A stretch of DNA of 64,000 nt from Shouchella hunanensis. Its GTDB lineage: Bacteria > Bacillota > Bacilli > Bacillales > Bacillaceae_D. A program made the translations under genes and the position numbers. Below, in pieces: positions 1 to 8,767 of this stretch. The stretch spans positions 1,910,001-1,974,000 of the forward strand of contig NZ_CP117834.1 in NCBI RefSeq assembly GCF_028735875.1, given 5' to 3'. The first letter of the stretch is position 1. Each line of letters starts with the position of its first letter. The notes under the pieces were generated by a model. The model made no database searches, was not told where the DNA came from, and saw only the letters and a program-made list of their open reading frames with translations.

Positions 1-1
1 T

Positions 2-1648
2 ATTGTCGCACCTTATTCTGCGATGGTTTCCGTTTTGAGCGAGTGTATTCCGCTTTTTCCATCTGCTGACATTACGTATTCTGTTGGGGATTTACAAAAA
101 GGGCTAGAGATTGCGTTGGAGAAACAAGAAGATGGAATTGATCTCATTATTAGTCGAGGCGGCACAGCAAAGCTAATAAAAAAAGCGGTGTCTATTCCGG
201 TTATTGATATTCAACTTTCTGGATATGATTTAACAAGATCTTTAACGCTGGCGAGTAAATTAAATGAAAAAACAGCTATTGTAGGCTTTCAGAACATTAC
301 AGCTGGAGCGGCGGCAATTATTAAGCTTTTACATTTGCCAATCAATGTCTATACGATTCATTCAGCAAACGAGGTTACATCGCTCTTACTTAAACTGAAG
401 CAGGCAGGTTATAGTCATATACTAGGAGATGTCATTACGATTAATACATCTCATGAGGTTGGATTGAAAGGGATGTTGCTTCAATCAGGGAAAGAGTCTG
501 TAGCTCGGGCGATTGAAGAAGCGATATACTTAATACAAACGTTGTCCAGGCAGACAATTATTAACCACGTAATGAAATCGTTGCTTATTGAGGAACATCG
601 TAACATTATTATGTTTGATGAAGACGAGACCTTGTTGTATAAGCATTTTCAAGATTTTCGTGACCCGCTAGAAGAATCGGAATGGTCGCTATTACACACA
701 AGCCTGGCTATTAATGAATCAATCAAGGAGTTTTATACAAAAGAACAGGGGCGTCTTCAAGTAAGAGGGATGTTAATTGATAAACGCTATAAAGTATACG
801 TATTAAGTCGCTTGCATCCTGTCTTAAACCTTAAAGGTGTGACAGAAAAGACGATTATGAAAAAAGAACCTGTTGCAATGTCATCGGTTCCATCTGCAAA
901 TCGGTTTAGACTATTGCAACATTTATTTAAGAAAAATGAAGCTGTTGTTATTTCAGGTGAACGGGGTACAGGAAAAACGTTTCTGACAAGACAACTTCAT
1001 ATACTGGAAAATAGAGAAGAGCCCTATGTGGAAATCGATGCCGATGTGTTTTTATTGCAGGATTTAGAGCACTTGCTTACAAAAAAACCAAGAACCATTG
1101 TGTTAAATCAATTTTCTATAGATGAACATCAAGAACTTTTGTCTGCATGTTTACAGAAAAGGAAAGCAAACTCCTTTCGACTCATTATGCACACGTCTGC
1201 GAGGTGGGATGAGGACCAGCTTGAAGCATGGGGATTGAAACATGTCCATATGCCGGTTTTAGCAGATCGGAAAGAAGACATGGGTGATTTAGCAACATTT
1301 TTCTTAGCCGATTTCCATCAAATTTATGGAACAAGGCCTGTTGGTATCTCCGAGGAGGCTATTGCTTATTTGGAGAACGTGTCTTATAAGCATCACATTA
1401 GAACATTAAGAGAAGTGATTAAGAATGCAACGATGGATGAAAAAGAGTACCTATTAAGTAAAGAAGTAATTAAATCGGTCGTTGAAACAACCGAGCAAAA
1501 ACAAACGTTTCCAATTAATGGAACGTTAAAAGAAATGGAAAAAGCGATTATTGCTCAAGTGCTACAAGAGGAAAATCAAAATCAAACCCAAGCAGCAAAG
1601 CGGTTAGGTATCAACCGAGCAACGCTGTGGAGAAAGCTTAAAGATTAA
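2..1648 (+). CDS. PrpR-type transcriptional regulator (5'-truncated by window edge)
   Basis: The reading frame is open to the window edge (residues IVAPYSA precede the first ATG at 23), so the true start lies outside. Order of domains: PrpR_N-like effector-sensing domain (first ~190 residues), a linker, a P-loop ATPase-like domain with Walker A GERGTGKT near residue 315, and a Fis-type helix-turn-helix in the last ~40 residues (QTQAAKRLGINRATLWRKLK). The AAA part is short and I see no GAFTGA loop, which Sigma54 activators need, so it may act without Sigma54. It sits upstream of, and reads toward, the acid-sugar operon and is presumably its regulator. Family call is strong; the ligand is inferred from the neighbours. 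Confidence 0.85.
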   Translation: MVAPYSAMVSVLSECIPLFPSADITYSVGDLQKGLEIALEKQEDGIDLIISRGGTAKLIKKAVSIPVIDIQLSGYDLTRSLTLASKLNEKTAIVGFQNITAGAAAIIKLLHLPINVYTIHSANEVTSLLLKLKQAGYSHILGDVITINTSHEVGLKGMLLQSGKESVARAIEEAIYLIQTLSRQTIINHVMKSLLIEEHRNIIMFDEDETLLYKHFQDFRDPLEESEWSLLHTSLAINESIKEFYTKEQGRLQVRGMLIDKRYKVYVLSRLHPVLNLKGVTEKTIMKKEPVAMSSVPSANRFRLLQHLFKKNEAVVISGERGTGKTFLTRQLHILENREEPYVEIDADVFLLQDLEHLLTKKPRTIVLNQFSIDEHQELLSACLQKRKANSFRLIMHTSARWDEDQLEAWGLKHVHMPVLADRKEDMGDLATFFLADFHQIYGTRPVGISEEAIAYLENVSYKHHIRTLREVIKNATMDEKEYLLSKEVIKSVVETTEQKQTFPINGTLKEMEKAIIAQVLQEENQNQTQAAKRLGINRATLWRKLKD

Positions 1649-1678
1649 ATTCTTTAGGCTTTTTTTATTTGTATAACT

Positions 1679-1740
1679 GTTGCATTATTAAACACTTTTT
1701 ATTTTATGGAATTAATTTTACAAAAATGTGTTGCAATATT
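1679..1740 (+). promoter_or_regulatory. Direct repeat GTTGCAWTATT, candidate regulator binding sites
   Basis: GTTGCATTATT (1679-1689) and GTTGCAATATT (1730-1740) differ at one base and lie 51 bp apart, about five helical turns. The second overlaps the -35 element of the permease promoter. This spacing suits an activator or repressor binding in tandem; that the PrpR-like protein binds here is inference. Confidence 0.35.
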
Positions 1741-1759
1741 GTTCGATTTCTTTTATGAT
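1731..1759 (+). promoter_or_regulatory. SigmaA-type promoter of the acid-sugar operon
   Basis: TTGCAA (1731-1736), a 17-bp spacer and TATGAT (1754-1759). It is the only good promoter between the regulator stop and the permease start, and places transcription start near 1766. Confidence 0.7.
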
Positions 1760-1774
1760 GCAAGTAACTTATAA

Positions 1775-1790
1775 GTGAAAGCGTTTTTAA
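1775..1790 (+). promoter_or_regulatory. CcpA cre-like site
   Basis: GTGAAAGCGTTTTTAA matches the cre consensus WTGNNARCGNWWWCAW with two mismatches and lies just downstream of the predicted start, a position that usually means road-block carbon catabolite repression. Confidence 0.5.
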
Positions 1791-1809
1791 ATAGAGGAGG
1801 AGTAACGAT

Positions 1810-2796
1810 ATGAAGATTAAAGCTTTTTTGGACCGAGTCCCAGGAGGCATGATGGTTGTCCCGCTATTACTAGCTGCGACAATTAATACATTCTTTCCAA
1901 ATGCATTAAGAATTGGTGGTTTTACAGAAGCTCTATTCGTTAATAGTTCAGGCGCACTAATTGCTTTGTTTTTATTAATTGCTGGAACACAGATTACATT
2001 TAAAACAGCAGGAACATCGGTGAAAAAAGGATTAACGCTTCTCTCGTTTAAATGGGGAATTGGAGCAGGTGTCGGTTTACTCGCACTAATCTTAGCGGAT
2101 TCAAATGGCTTGTTCTTAGGATTAGCGCCAATTGCGATCATCGCAGCAATGACGAATTCAAATGGTGGTTTATATATTGCTTTAGCTGGACAGTACGGAA
2201 AAGAAGATGATAAAGCGGCTTATCCATTTTTAGCTTTAAGTGACGGTCCATTTTTAACAATGGTAGCGTTAGCAATCTTCGGAACAATGGGCTTTGCTCA
2301 AGGGATGTTTTCTCCACTTGACTTTGTAGCAGTATTGCTCCCGCTTTTAATTGGTATTGCAATCGGTAATATCGATAAAGACATGGGTGAGTTTCTTTAC
2401 AAAGGCAGCGACAAACTCGTTCCATTCTTTGCTTTTTCACTAGGAATGGGGATTAACTTCACAGCGATTATTCAAGGTGGTATTAGTGGAATTTTACTAG
2501 GTGTACTAACCGTATTGCTTACTGGTGGAATTGGTTATTTTATTTTCAAATGGATTGGGTGGAACCCGATTGTTGGAACAGCGGAAGGCTCAACAGCTGG
2601 AAACGCAGTAGGTACACCAATGGCTATCGCCACAGCAAACGCATCATTCATGCCGATGGCTGAAATTGCAACGGTACAAGTAGCGGCAAGTGTTGTGACA
2701 ACCGCGATTTTATTACCTATCTTTATAGGAATACTAGCGCGGCGACTTGAGAAGAAAACCGGTAAGCCTATAAATGAGATAAATGCAACGATGTAG
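1810..2796 (+). CDS. KdgT-family 2-keto-3-deoxygluconate-type permease
   Basis: A 328-residue hydrophobic protein with about ten predicted membrane segments, matching the 2-keto-3-deoxygluconate permease family in length and in the Gly/Ala-rich C-terminal segment (EGSTAGNAVGTPMAIATANA). A GAGGAGGAG ribosome site precedes the ATG. It is the first gene of a three-gene operon with a DUF1537 kinase and a PdxA-like dehydrogenase, so the likely cargo is a four-carbon aldonate (D-threonate or D-erythronate) rather than KDG itself. Family membership is visible in sequence; the substrate is inferred from genome context known for DUF1537 clusters. Confidence 0.85.
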   Translation: MKIKAFLDRVPGGMMVVPLLLAATINTFFPNALRIGGFTEALFVNSSGALIALFLLIAGTQITFKTAGTSVKKGLTLLSFKWGIGAGVGLLALILADSNGLFLGLAPIAIIAAMTNSNGGLYIALAGQYGKEDDKAAYPFLALSDGPFLTMVALAIFGTMGFAQGMFSPLDFVAVLLPLLIGIAIGNIDKDMGEFLYKGSDKLVPFFAFSLGMGINFTAIIQGGISGILLGVLTVLLTGGIGYFIFKWIGWNPIVGTAEGSTAGNAVGTPMAIATANASFMPMAEIATVQVAASVVTTAILLPIFIGILARRLEKKTGKPINEINATM

Positions 2797-2819
2797 TGGA
2801 TGACTAAAGGAGAGGAATT

Positions 2820-4109
2820 ATGAATTTAGCAATTATCGCAGACGACTTAACAGGTGCTAATGATAGTGGTGTTCAATTAGCGAAATATGGATTGAAAACA
2901 TCTGTTTTCTTTAAAGAAGATAAGCGCTATCTTGGTGATAATGATGCCGTTGTTTTTGATACAGATAGTCGTGCTATTCGTGCTGATAAAGCCGAAGACA
3001 TTGTATCAAGTGTGACAAGATTCTTACTAAAACAAGGCGTCACCAATATTTATAAAAAGATAGATTCGACCATGCGCGGAAATATTGGGGCGGAACTGTT
3101 AGGTTTTCAAGGAGAGTATCAACAGGACTTTATCTTTATTGCACCGGGTTATCCGACGAATGGTCGAACGGTCATTGAGGGATATCATTATTTAAATGGG
3201 CGCAAACTAGGGGAAACGGAAATTGCGAATGACCCGGTAACGCCAGTAGTAGAATCTCACTTACCAACATTAATAGGAGATCAACTGGATACAGAAGTAG
3301 GACTTGTGACAGTATCTGAATTAAGAGATACCAGTTTATTTCATGACAAACTTAATCAATTGAAGGAAGATCGAATTGTTTATGTTGTTATTGATTCGGA
3401 AATAGATGAAGACTTAAAGCTTCTATTAAAAGAAATGAAGCGAACACCCTTTAAAATAGGTCTTGTTGGTTCTGCTGGTTTAGCCAACCATCTTCCTGAA
3501 CATTATGGTTTGGAAAAGACGGAAAACGCGTTGGAGATTCCAAATCGCAAGAAATCTGTATTGACGGTTGTTGGAAGTGTAAATGTGCAGTCTCGAAAGC
3601 AGTTAAAGCAACTACTGAATAACAAATCAGTAGAAGCGATTGAAGTGGCTTCCCATAAAGCTGTTTCAGATGATGAGACGAGAAGAGCTGAAGTAGAAAG
3701 AGTCTATTGTACAGCTAAAAAACTTGCTTTTGAGGGACATGATGTTGTTCTATATTCTGCTGGTGAAAAAAATGACATTGAGCACGCACGCCGGGTAGGT
3801 AATTTGAATGGCTATACGTATTCAGAAACAAGCAGCGAAATCGTTCACATGATGGGCGAAATTTCTGCAAGGCTGTTAAGAGCCAAGCTTTTCCAAGGTG
3901 TCGTTATGACTGGTGGAGACACAGCGAAAAAGATCTGTGAACATTGGCGCGTAACAGGGTTCCAATTGTACGATGAACTTGAAGTAGGGGTACCAATTTC
4001 AACTTTCATTGGTGTAAAAGGACTTTTTGCAATAACAAAAGCAGGTGGATTTGGTCAAGAAGATGTCTTGATTCATTCCATCGAAAAGTTAAAGGGTGAG
4101 AAAAAATGA
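2820..4109 (+). CDS. dtnK: Four-carbon acid sugar kinase (DUF1537), D-threonate/D-erythronate kinase
   Basis: 429 residues with the two-domain DUF1537 layout: N-terminal substrate domain with ADDLTGANDSG near residue 7 and KKIDSTMRGNIGAE near residue 80, and C-terminal nucleotide domain with the glycine-rich GGDTAKK near residue 365. Family members phosphorylate D-threonate or D-erythronate at O4 using ATP in the cytoplasm. The next gene, pdxA-like, overlaps by four bases (ATGA), so translation is probably coupled. Pairing with PdxA2 points to D-threonate or D-erythronate; otnK would be an equally valid name if the substrate differs. Confidence 0.85.
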   Translation: MNLAIIADDLTGANDSGVQLAKYGLKTSVFFKEDKRYLGDNDAVVFDTDSRAIRADKAEDIVSSVTRFLLKQGVTNIYKKIDSTMRGNIGAELLGFQGEYQQDFIFIAPGYPTNGRTVIEGYHYLNGRKLGETEIANDPVTPVVESHLPTLIGDQLDTEVGLVTVSELRDTSLFHDKLNQLKEDRIVYVVIDSEIDEDLKLLLKEMKRTPFKIGLVGSAGLANHLPEHYGLEKTENALEIPNRKKSVLTVVGSVNVQSRKQLKQLLNNKSVEAIEVASHKAVSDDETRRAEVERVYCTAKKLAFEGHDVVLYSAGEKNDIEHARRVGNLNGYTYSETSSEIVHMMGEISARLLRAKLFQGVVMTGGDTAKKICEHWRVTGFQLYDELEVGVPISTFIGVKGLFAITKAGGFGQEDVLIHSIEKLKGEKK

Positions 4110-5122
4110 GTAAGACGAAACCAATCGTTGGAATTACAATGGGTGATGCAGCAGGGATCGGGCCGGAAATCATTGTAAAGGCATTAAGCCATTCCACTGT
4201 TTACGAAGAATGCCGTCCGCTCGTTATCGGTGATGCGAAAATCATCGAAAAAGCAGTACGTATTACAGGTGCTTCAGTGAAGGTTAATGTCGTAAGTGAA
4301 CCTGCACAAGCACAATTTAGTCACGGAACGGTTGATATCATTGATTTAGACTTATTGCCAGAGGATACGGCATTTGGTGAAGTGGCAGCCGTTGTGGGAG
4401 ATGCAGCTTATCAATATTTGGCGAAAGCCGTATCATTAGCTCAAGCGCATGAAATCAATTCGATTTGTACAGCACCATTAAATAAAGAGGCTCTTCATAA
4501 AGGAGGTCATCTTTATCCAGGTCACACGGAGATTCTTGCAACATTAACAGATACAGAAGACTATTCTATGATGCTGACAACACCAAATCTACGTGTGATT
4601 CACTTAACGACGCATGTTGGCTTAATTAAAGCAATTGAAAGTATCACGCCAGAACGAACGTATAAAGTTGTGAAACTTGCACATGAAACGTTAAAAAATG
4701 CCGGTATTGAAACTCCAAGAGTAGCGGTATGTGGCATCAATCCTCACGCAGGTGAAAACGGATTGTTTGGTTACGGGGAAGAGGAAGAGAAACTGCTTCC
4801 GGGTATCCAACAAGCACAAAAAGAGGGCATTCACGTGGAAGGTCCTTATCCGGCTGACACACTTTTCTTTAGAGCGGGACGCGGAGACTTTGATATTGTT
4901 GTAGCATGTTATCATGATCAAGGACATGCGCCGATTAAAGTAATGGGAATTGAAGAAGGTGTAAATATCACAGTTGGCTTAAAAGGTGGTATCATTCGTA
5001 CTTCTGTTGATCACGGAACGGCCTTTGACATTGCTGGAAAAAACATTGCTGATGAAAAAAGTATGATTGTTGCCATTCAATCTGCAAGTGAACTAGCTCC
5101 CATTTGGGAAGAAGAGAATTAA
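4106..5122 (+). CDS. pdxA2: 4-phospho-D-threonate 3-dehydrogenase (PdxA2 family)
   Basis: 338 residues of the PdxA family with the metal-binding histidines in PGHTEIL, HLTTHVGL and YHDQGHAPIK. In DUF1537 clusters PdxA2 oxidises 4-phospho-D-threonate (or the erythronate epimer); the 3-keto product decarboxylates to dihydroxyacetone phosphate and CO2. It overlaps the kinase gene by four bases and is followed directly by a terminator, so it closes the operon. It could in principle be the B6-biosynthetic PdxA, but Bacilli usually make PLP through PdxST and the operon context argues against that. Confidence 0.85.
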   Translation: MSKTKPIVGITMGDAAGIGPEIIVKALSHSTVYEECRPLVIGDAKIIEKAVRITGASVKVNVVSEPAQAQFSHGTVDIIDLDLLPEDTAFGEVAAVVGDAAYQYLAKAVSLAQAHEINSICTAPLNKEALHKGGHLYPGHTEILATLTDTEDYSMMLTTPNLRVIHLTTHVGLIKAIESITPERTYKVVKLAHETLKNAGIETPRVAVCGINPHAGENGLFGYGEEEEKLLPGIQQAQKEGIHVEGPYPADTLFFRAGRGDFDIVVACYHDQGHAPIKVMGIEEGVNITVGLKGGIIRTSVDHGTAFDIAGKNIADEKSMIVAIQSASELAPIWEEEN

Positions 5123-5127
5123 TGTTC

Positions 5128-5160
5128 AATAACCTCCATCTCTATGGAGGTTATTTTTTA
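5128..5160 (+). terminator. Intrinsic terminator of the acid-sugar operon
   Basis: A perfect 12-bp stem (AATAACCTCCAT with ATGGAGGTTATT), 4-base loop and a T-rich tail, six bases after the pdxA2 stop. Confidence 0.9.
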
Positions 5161-5192
5161 ATTAGCTGCAGAAAGCAAAAGGGTTACGGCTT

Positions 5193-5936
5193 TTAAGCAA
5201 ACAAAATGATGTTGATAGCAGATAACGTAATCAACACAATCGTGATTCGTTTAACGAGTTTAGCGTTTACCCTTTCAAATAAACGTAAGCCTAAGTTGGT
5301 TCCGAGTATAACGGCTACTAGGCCAATAAGGAAGTATGTAAAGAACGACGGATAAAAATCACCATTTGCCGCATGGATGGAGATCGAAAAAAGGCTTGCT
5401 ACGGTTGTGACAGCTTGAACGCTAACGATGTAGGAAAATTTCTTTGTTGGGTAAAAAAGTAAGAAGTACAGTACGATAAATGGCCCACCTAATCCAAAGA
5501 CCCCACCAATCAACCCAGCTGCAAAGCCAAGTCCTATTTGCGATACTTTTTTTCTCCTTGGTGTAACGTCAACAATTGCATCCATTTTCTTTGCGCTTAA
5601 TAATTGATAAAGGACAATAAGTAATAACACGACACCGAGCCATATTTTTAAAAAATCCATATCGCCATATGCCGACAGAATGAAGAAAGCGACAAAGCGC
5701 CCAAGGAGGACAATTGCGAGAAACCCAAGAATCTCTTTCCATTTCAAATGCTTGTAGTACTTAAACGTAACCGTCAGTCCAGAAATAACAAGAAGCGAAA
5801 TAACAAGTAACGTTGTTTCTTTTACCGTAAGAAAAAAGGGAAGGATTGCGGTAATAACAAGACCTAACCCTAGGCCAGTTGCGCCTTGTATAAATGCGCC
5901 AATAAAAACAGCAAAAAAGATAATCAGAAGTAACAT
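5193..5936 (-). CDS. TauE/SafE (TSUP) family membrane permease
   Basis: 247 residues with about eight predicted membrane segments. Two related halves are visible: FIGAFIQGATGLGLGLVITA near the N-terminus and GLAAGLIGGVFG-type motif near residue 145 (FAAGLIGGVFGLGGPFIV), both typical of the TSUP family. Members export sulfite, sulfoacetate or other organic anions; no substrate can be assigned here. It is convergent with the acid-sugar operon. The start is uncertain because the ribosome site upstream of the ATG at 5936 is weak. Confidence 0.8.
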   Translation of the reverse strand: MLLLIIFFAVFIGAFIQGATGLGLGLVITAILPFFLTVKETTLLVISLLVISGLTVTFKYYKHLKWKEILGFLAIVLLGRFVAFFILSAYGDMDFLKIWLGVVLLLIVLYQLLSAKKMDAIVDVTPRRKKVSQIGLGFAAGLIGGVFGLGGPFIVLYFLLFYPTKKFSYIVSVQAVTTVASLFSISIHAANGDFYPSFFTYFLIGLVAVILGTNLGLRLFERVNAKLVKRITIVLITLSAINIILFA

Positions 5937-6096
5937 TGGTCAATCAACTCATTCCAGCGTAAGGTGTCTTTATAAGGAGCTCTTCTCGCATTATAACAAA
6001 TCTTATTAATGAAAAGGATAAGGACTTCCCACACTTGATCTTTTACTGCTGTTGCTATTAAACCAAATGAATGCCTCATAATAGGAAATAGCATGT

Positions 6097-6136
6097 TAAA
6101 AAAAGAGCGACACCCCATCGTAATGAAGTGACGCTC
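6097..6136 (-). terminator. Terminator downstream of ahpF
   Basis: On the minus strand a GAGCG-CAC / GTG-CGCTC stem is followed by seven T residues, 7 bases beyond the ahpF stop. Confidence 0.8.
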
Positions 6137-6142
6137 CCAGTG

Positions 6143-7672
6143 TTAATTTCTTATCATATAGTCAAAAGCACCGAGTGACGCGGTAGCACCTGAGCCCATA
6201 GAAATAATAATTTGGTTGTACGCACTGTCTGTGCAGTCTCCTGCGGCAAACAATCCAGGTACATTAGTAGAGCCATGCTTATCAACAACAATTTCACCCA
6301 TGCGATTACGTTCAACCGTGTCATCTAACCATTCTGTGTTTGGTACGAGACCAATTTGAACGAAAACCCCTTGCAGGGCAACATGATGAATTTCTTCCGT
6401 TTCACGGTCTTTGTAGGAGATTCCATTTACGTGAGAATCACCTGTAATTTCCGTTGTTTGTGCATTGGTAATAATGGTTACGTTTGGTAGGCTGTTTGCA
6501 CGATCTTGTAGAACATTATCTGCTTTAAGTTCAGATGCAAACTCAAGAACCGTTACGTGATTCACAATTCCTGCAAGATCAATTGCGGCTTCAATCCCGG
6601 AGTTTCCTCCGCCAATAACAGCAACGTCTTTCCCTTCAAATAACGGACCATCGCAGTGAGGGCAATAAGCTACACCTTTGTTTTTGTACTCTTGTTCACC
6701 AGGCACATTCACGTTTCGCCAACGAGCACCTGTTGATAAAATAACAGTCTTGGCTTTAAGAACAGCGTCATTCTCAAGTGTCACTTCAAACAGGTGTTTC
6801 TTTTCTAAGCGTTTTGCAGTTTGAAGATTCATGACGTCCACATTATAGGTTTTGACATGTTCTTCTAAACTAGCAGCAAGCTTAGGACCTTCTGTTGACG
6901 GTACACTAATAAAGTTTTCAATGCTTAGTGTATCAAGAACCTGTCCACCAAAGCGTTCCGCTACGATACCGGTGCGTATTCCTTTACGAGCTGCATAAAT
7001 AGCTGCGCTGGAACCAGCCGGACCGCCACCGACAATAAGAACATCAAATGGATCTTTGCTTGTTAGCTCATCTGCGTCAACGCTAACGCCCATTTTAGCG
7101 ATCATTTCTTCTATAGTCATACGTCCGCTACCAAACGGTTGACCGTTCATGAACACTGTAGGCACAGCCATAATTTCTTTTTCTTCCACTTCTTGTTTAA
7201 ATGCAGCACCATCAATCATTGTGTGTGTGATGTTCGGGTTTACCACACTCATCAGATTCAGCGCTTGAACCACATCTGGGCAGTTGTGACAAGATAAGCT
7301 GATATAGGATTCAAAATGATGCTCGCCATCAATGCCTTTAATTTGATCAATAATAGCTTGGTCGACCTTAGGTGGTCGTCCACTCACCTGAAGCAACGCC
7401 AAAACAAGCGATGTAAACTCATGACCTAAAGGAACACCGGCGAATACAACGCCGGTGTCCTCTCCAACACGATTTACACTAAAGCTTGGCGTTCTTGGCA
7501 GAGCTGCTTTTTCAAGCGTAATTTTCGTAGACATTGCTGACAGTTCGTCAAGAAGCTCGACCATTTCTTTTGAAACGTCATCGTCGCCAGCATGTACTTT
7601 AATAACAATGTCATTTTCCAGTAACGCCATGTACTGGTTTAATTGTGTCTTAATCTCTGCTGCAAGAGCCAT
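6143..7672 (-). CDS. ahpF: Alkyl hydroperoxide reductase subunit F (AhpF)
   Basis: 509 residues, the standard AhpF length. N-terminal tandem thioredoxin-like domain carries the CxxC of SCHNCPD (about residue 130); the C-terminal thioredoxin-reductase-like flavoprotein carries the FAD motif [11 protein letters not shown] (about 214) and the redox CxxC of CPHCDGP (about 340), plus an NAD-binding [11 protein letters not shown]. It transfers electrons from NADH to AhpC to reduce organic peroxides and H2O2. It lies 14 bp after ahpC and is surely cotranscribed. Confidence 0.97.
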   Translation of the reverse strand: MALAAEIKTQLNQYMALLENDIVIKVHAGDDDVSKEMVELLDELSAMSTKITLEKAALPRTPSFSVNRVGEDTGVVFAGVPLGHEFTSLVLALLQVSGRPPKVDQAIIDQIKGIDGEHHFESYISLSCHNCPDVVQALNLMSVVNPNITHTMIDGAAFKQEVEEKEIMAVPTVFMNGQPFGSGRMTIEEMIAKMGVSVDADELTSKDPFDVLIVGGGPAGSSAAIYAARKGIRTGIVAERFGGQVLDTLSIENFISVPSTEGPKLAASLEEHVKTYNVDVMNLQTAKRLEKKHLFEVTLENDAVLKAKTVILSTGARWRNVNVPGEQEYKNKGVAYCPHCDGPLFEGKDVAVIGGGNSGIEAAIDLAGIVNHVTVLEFASELKADNVLQDRANSLPNVTIITNAQTTEITGDSHVNGISYKDRETEEIHHVALQGVFVQIGLVPNTEWLDDTVERNRMGEIVVDKHGSTNVPGLFAAGDCTDSAYNQIIISMGSGATASLGAFDYMIRN

Positions 7673-7686
7673 CTTTATAACACTCC

Positions 7687-8250
7687 TTAGATTTTACCTA
7701 CTAGGTCAAGGCTTGGTGTAAGTGTTTCAGTACCTTCTTCCCATTTAGCAGGGCATACTTCACCTGGGTTGTTACGTACATATTGTGCTGCTTTAATTTT
7801 GTTTACAAGCGTGCTCGCGTCACGACCGATACCATCAGCGTTAATTTCAACTGCTTGAATAACACCTTCTGGATCTAAAATAAATGTTCCACGATCAGCT
7901 AGGCCTGAAGCTTCGTTTAATACTTGGAAATCACGAGAAATCGCTTGTGACGGATCACCGATCATTGTGTACGTGATTTTACCAATTTTTTCAGAGCTAT
8001 CGTGCCAGCCTTTGTGCACGAAGTGCGTGTCTGTAGAAACAGAATAGACTTCTGCACCAAGAGATTTTAGTTCTTCATATTGATTTTGAAGATCCTCTAA
8101 TTCTGTTGGACATACGAAGCTGAAATCAGCAGGGTAGAAGCAAACGACGCTCCACTGACCTTTCATTGATTCGTCTGTAACCTCAACGAATTCACCATTT
8201 CTATATGCTTGTGCTGTGAATGGTTGTACTTGTTTACCGATAAGTGACAT
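7687..8250 (-). CDS. ahpC: Alkyl hydroperoxide reductase subunit C, typical 2-Cys peroxiredoxin
   Basis: 187 residues from the ATG at 8250, which sits 8 bases after AGGAGG; two further upstream codons beginning with TTG are less likely. Peroxidatic Cys47 lies in FSFVCPTE and resolving Cys166 in GEVCPAKW. AhpC reduces peroxides and is recycled by AhpF encoded directly downstream. A strong SigmaA promoter and a PerR-like box lie upstream, so peroxide induction is expected. Confidence 0.97.
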   Translation of the reverse strand: MSLIGKQVQPFTAQAYRNGEFVEVTDESMKGQWSVVCFYPADFSFVCPTELEDLQNQYEELKSLGAEVYSVSTDTHFVHKGWHDSSEKIGKITYTMIGDPSQAISRDFQVLNEASGLADRGTFILDPEGVIQAVEINADGIGRDASTLVNKIKAAQYVRNNPGEVCPAKWEEGTETLTPSLDLVGKI

Positions 8251-8293
8251 GAACAATTCCTCCTAATGTTAAATCTAAGCATATGTGCTTAAA

Positions 8294-8308
8294 TTGTATT
8301 AATTCTAA
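8294..8308 (-). promoter_or_regulatory. PerR-box-like operator upstream of ahpC
   Basis: Minus strand TTAGAATTAATACAA matches the PerR box TTATAATNATTATAA with three mismatches, immediately downstream of the predicted transcription start. Position and gene fit PerR repression; binding is not shown. Confidence 0.55.
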
Positions 8309-8318
8309 TTATGTACTA

Positions 8319-8347
8319 ATTATTGAATAAAGATGTTCGTTTGTCAA
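8319..8347 (-). promoter_or_regulatory. SigmaA promoter of ahpCF
   Basis: Minus strand TTGACA (8347-8342), 17-bp spacer, AATAAT (8324-8319). Near-consensus, consistent with a highly expressed peroxidase. Confidence 0.75.
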
Positions 8348-8460
8348 TGCCTTTCTCGAAAGTTTGACAATCGACACAGAATGTTTCTATTTAGCGATAT
8401 GAAAGGGATAGTTAACTGAATTTTTTATCAATAAAATAAATTCCTTCTATGACAGTTTGG

Positions 8461-8493
8461 TAAGCGTTTTCTTTTCAAATGAGAAAACGCTTA
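8461..8493. repeat. 33-bp perfect inverted repeat with cre-like half sites
   Basis: Arms TAAGCGTTTTCT (8461-8472) and AGAAAACGCTTA (8482-8493) are perfectly complementary around a 9-base centre. Each arm resembles a cre half site (two mismatches to consensus). There is no T-run, so it is more likely an operator than a terminator. It precedes a small ORF that is followed by a terminator. Confidence 0.6.
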
Positions 8494-8523
8494 TGTAAAT
8501 GAGAGGAAGTAATAGCAGAAAAT

Positions 8524-8690
8524 CAATGGTTTTTAAATTTAAAACCGTGTTTGGTTTCCTTCGTGATGAAGTTGCAGCATCTTTTAAAATAGTTGACCGA
8601 CTTAGGAAAAGAGAAATCGGAAGAATGTTTTTTCAAATGTGTATCGTTTTTCTCAATAGGCTTAGAAAAAGAATAACGAATGGAATGTAA
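8524..8690 (+). CDS. Possible small basic protein of 54 residues (unrecognised)
   Basis: A 54-codon frame from ATG 8524, with GAGAGG about 18 bases upstream (a longer frame starts at ATG 8499). The product is basic and partly amphipathic (FRLRKREIGR-like segments, two RLRKR motifs). The frame ends exactly where a strong hairpin-T-run begins and is preceded by a perfect inverted repeat, which makes a small transcription unit plausible. I recognise no family, and the ribosome site spacing is poor, so a non-coding RNA is equally possible. The rest of 8257-8767 holds only the ahpC promoter. Confidence 0.3.
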
Positions 8691-8740
8691 AAAATGTATC
8701 AGATGAACGTCTTCGGGATTGTTGATCTGATACGTTTTTT
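8689..8740. terminator. Bidirectional terminator between small ORF and gerA-like gene
   Basis: Stem AAAAATGTATCAGAT / ATCTGATACGTTTTT with G-U pairing, T-runs on both strands. It lies 28 bases past the stop of the minus-strand GerA-type gene and directly at the end of the small plus-strand ORF. Confidence 0.8.
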
Positions 8741-8767
8741 GTGTAGAGGTTGCTTTAAACTTACCCA

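Noticed and set aside
1671-1690. TTGTAT-N5-TTGCA as a -24/-12 Sigma54 promoter for the acid-sugar operon
   Set aside because: The invariant GG of the -24 element is missing, the regulator lacks a visible GAFTGA motif, and a near-consensus SigmaA promoter lies closer to the gene.
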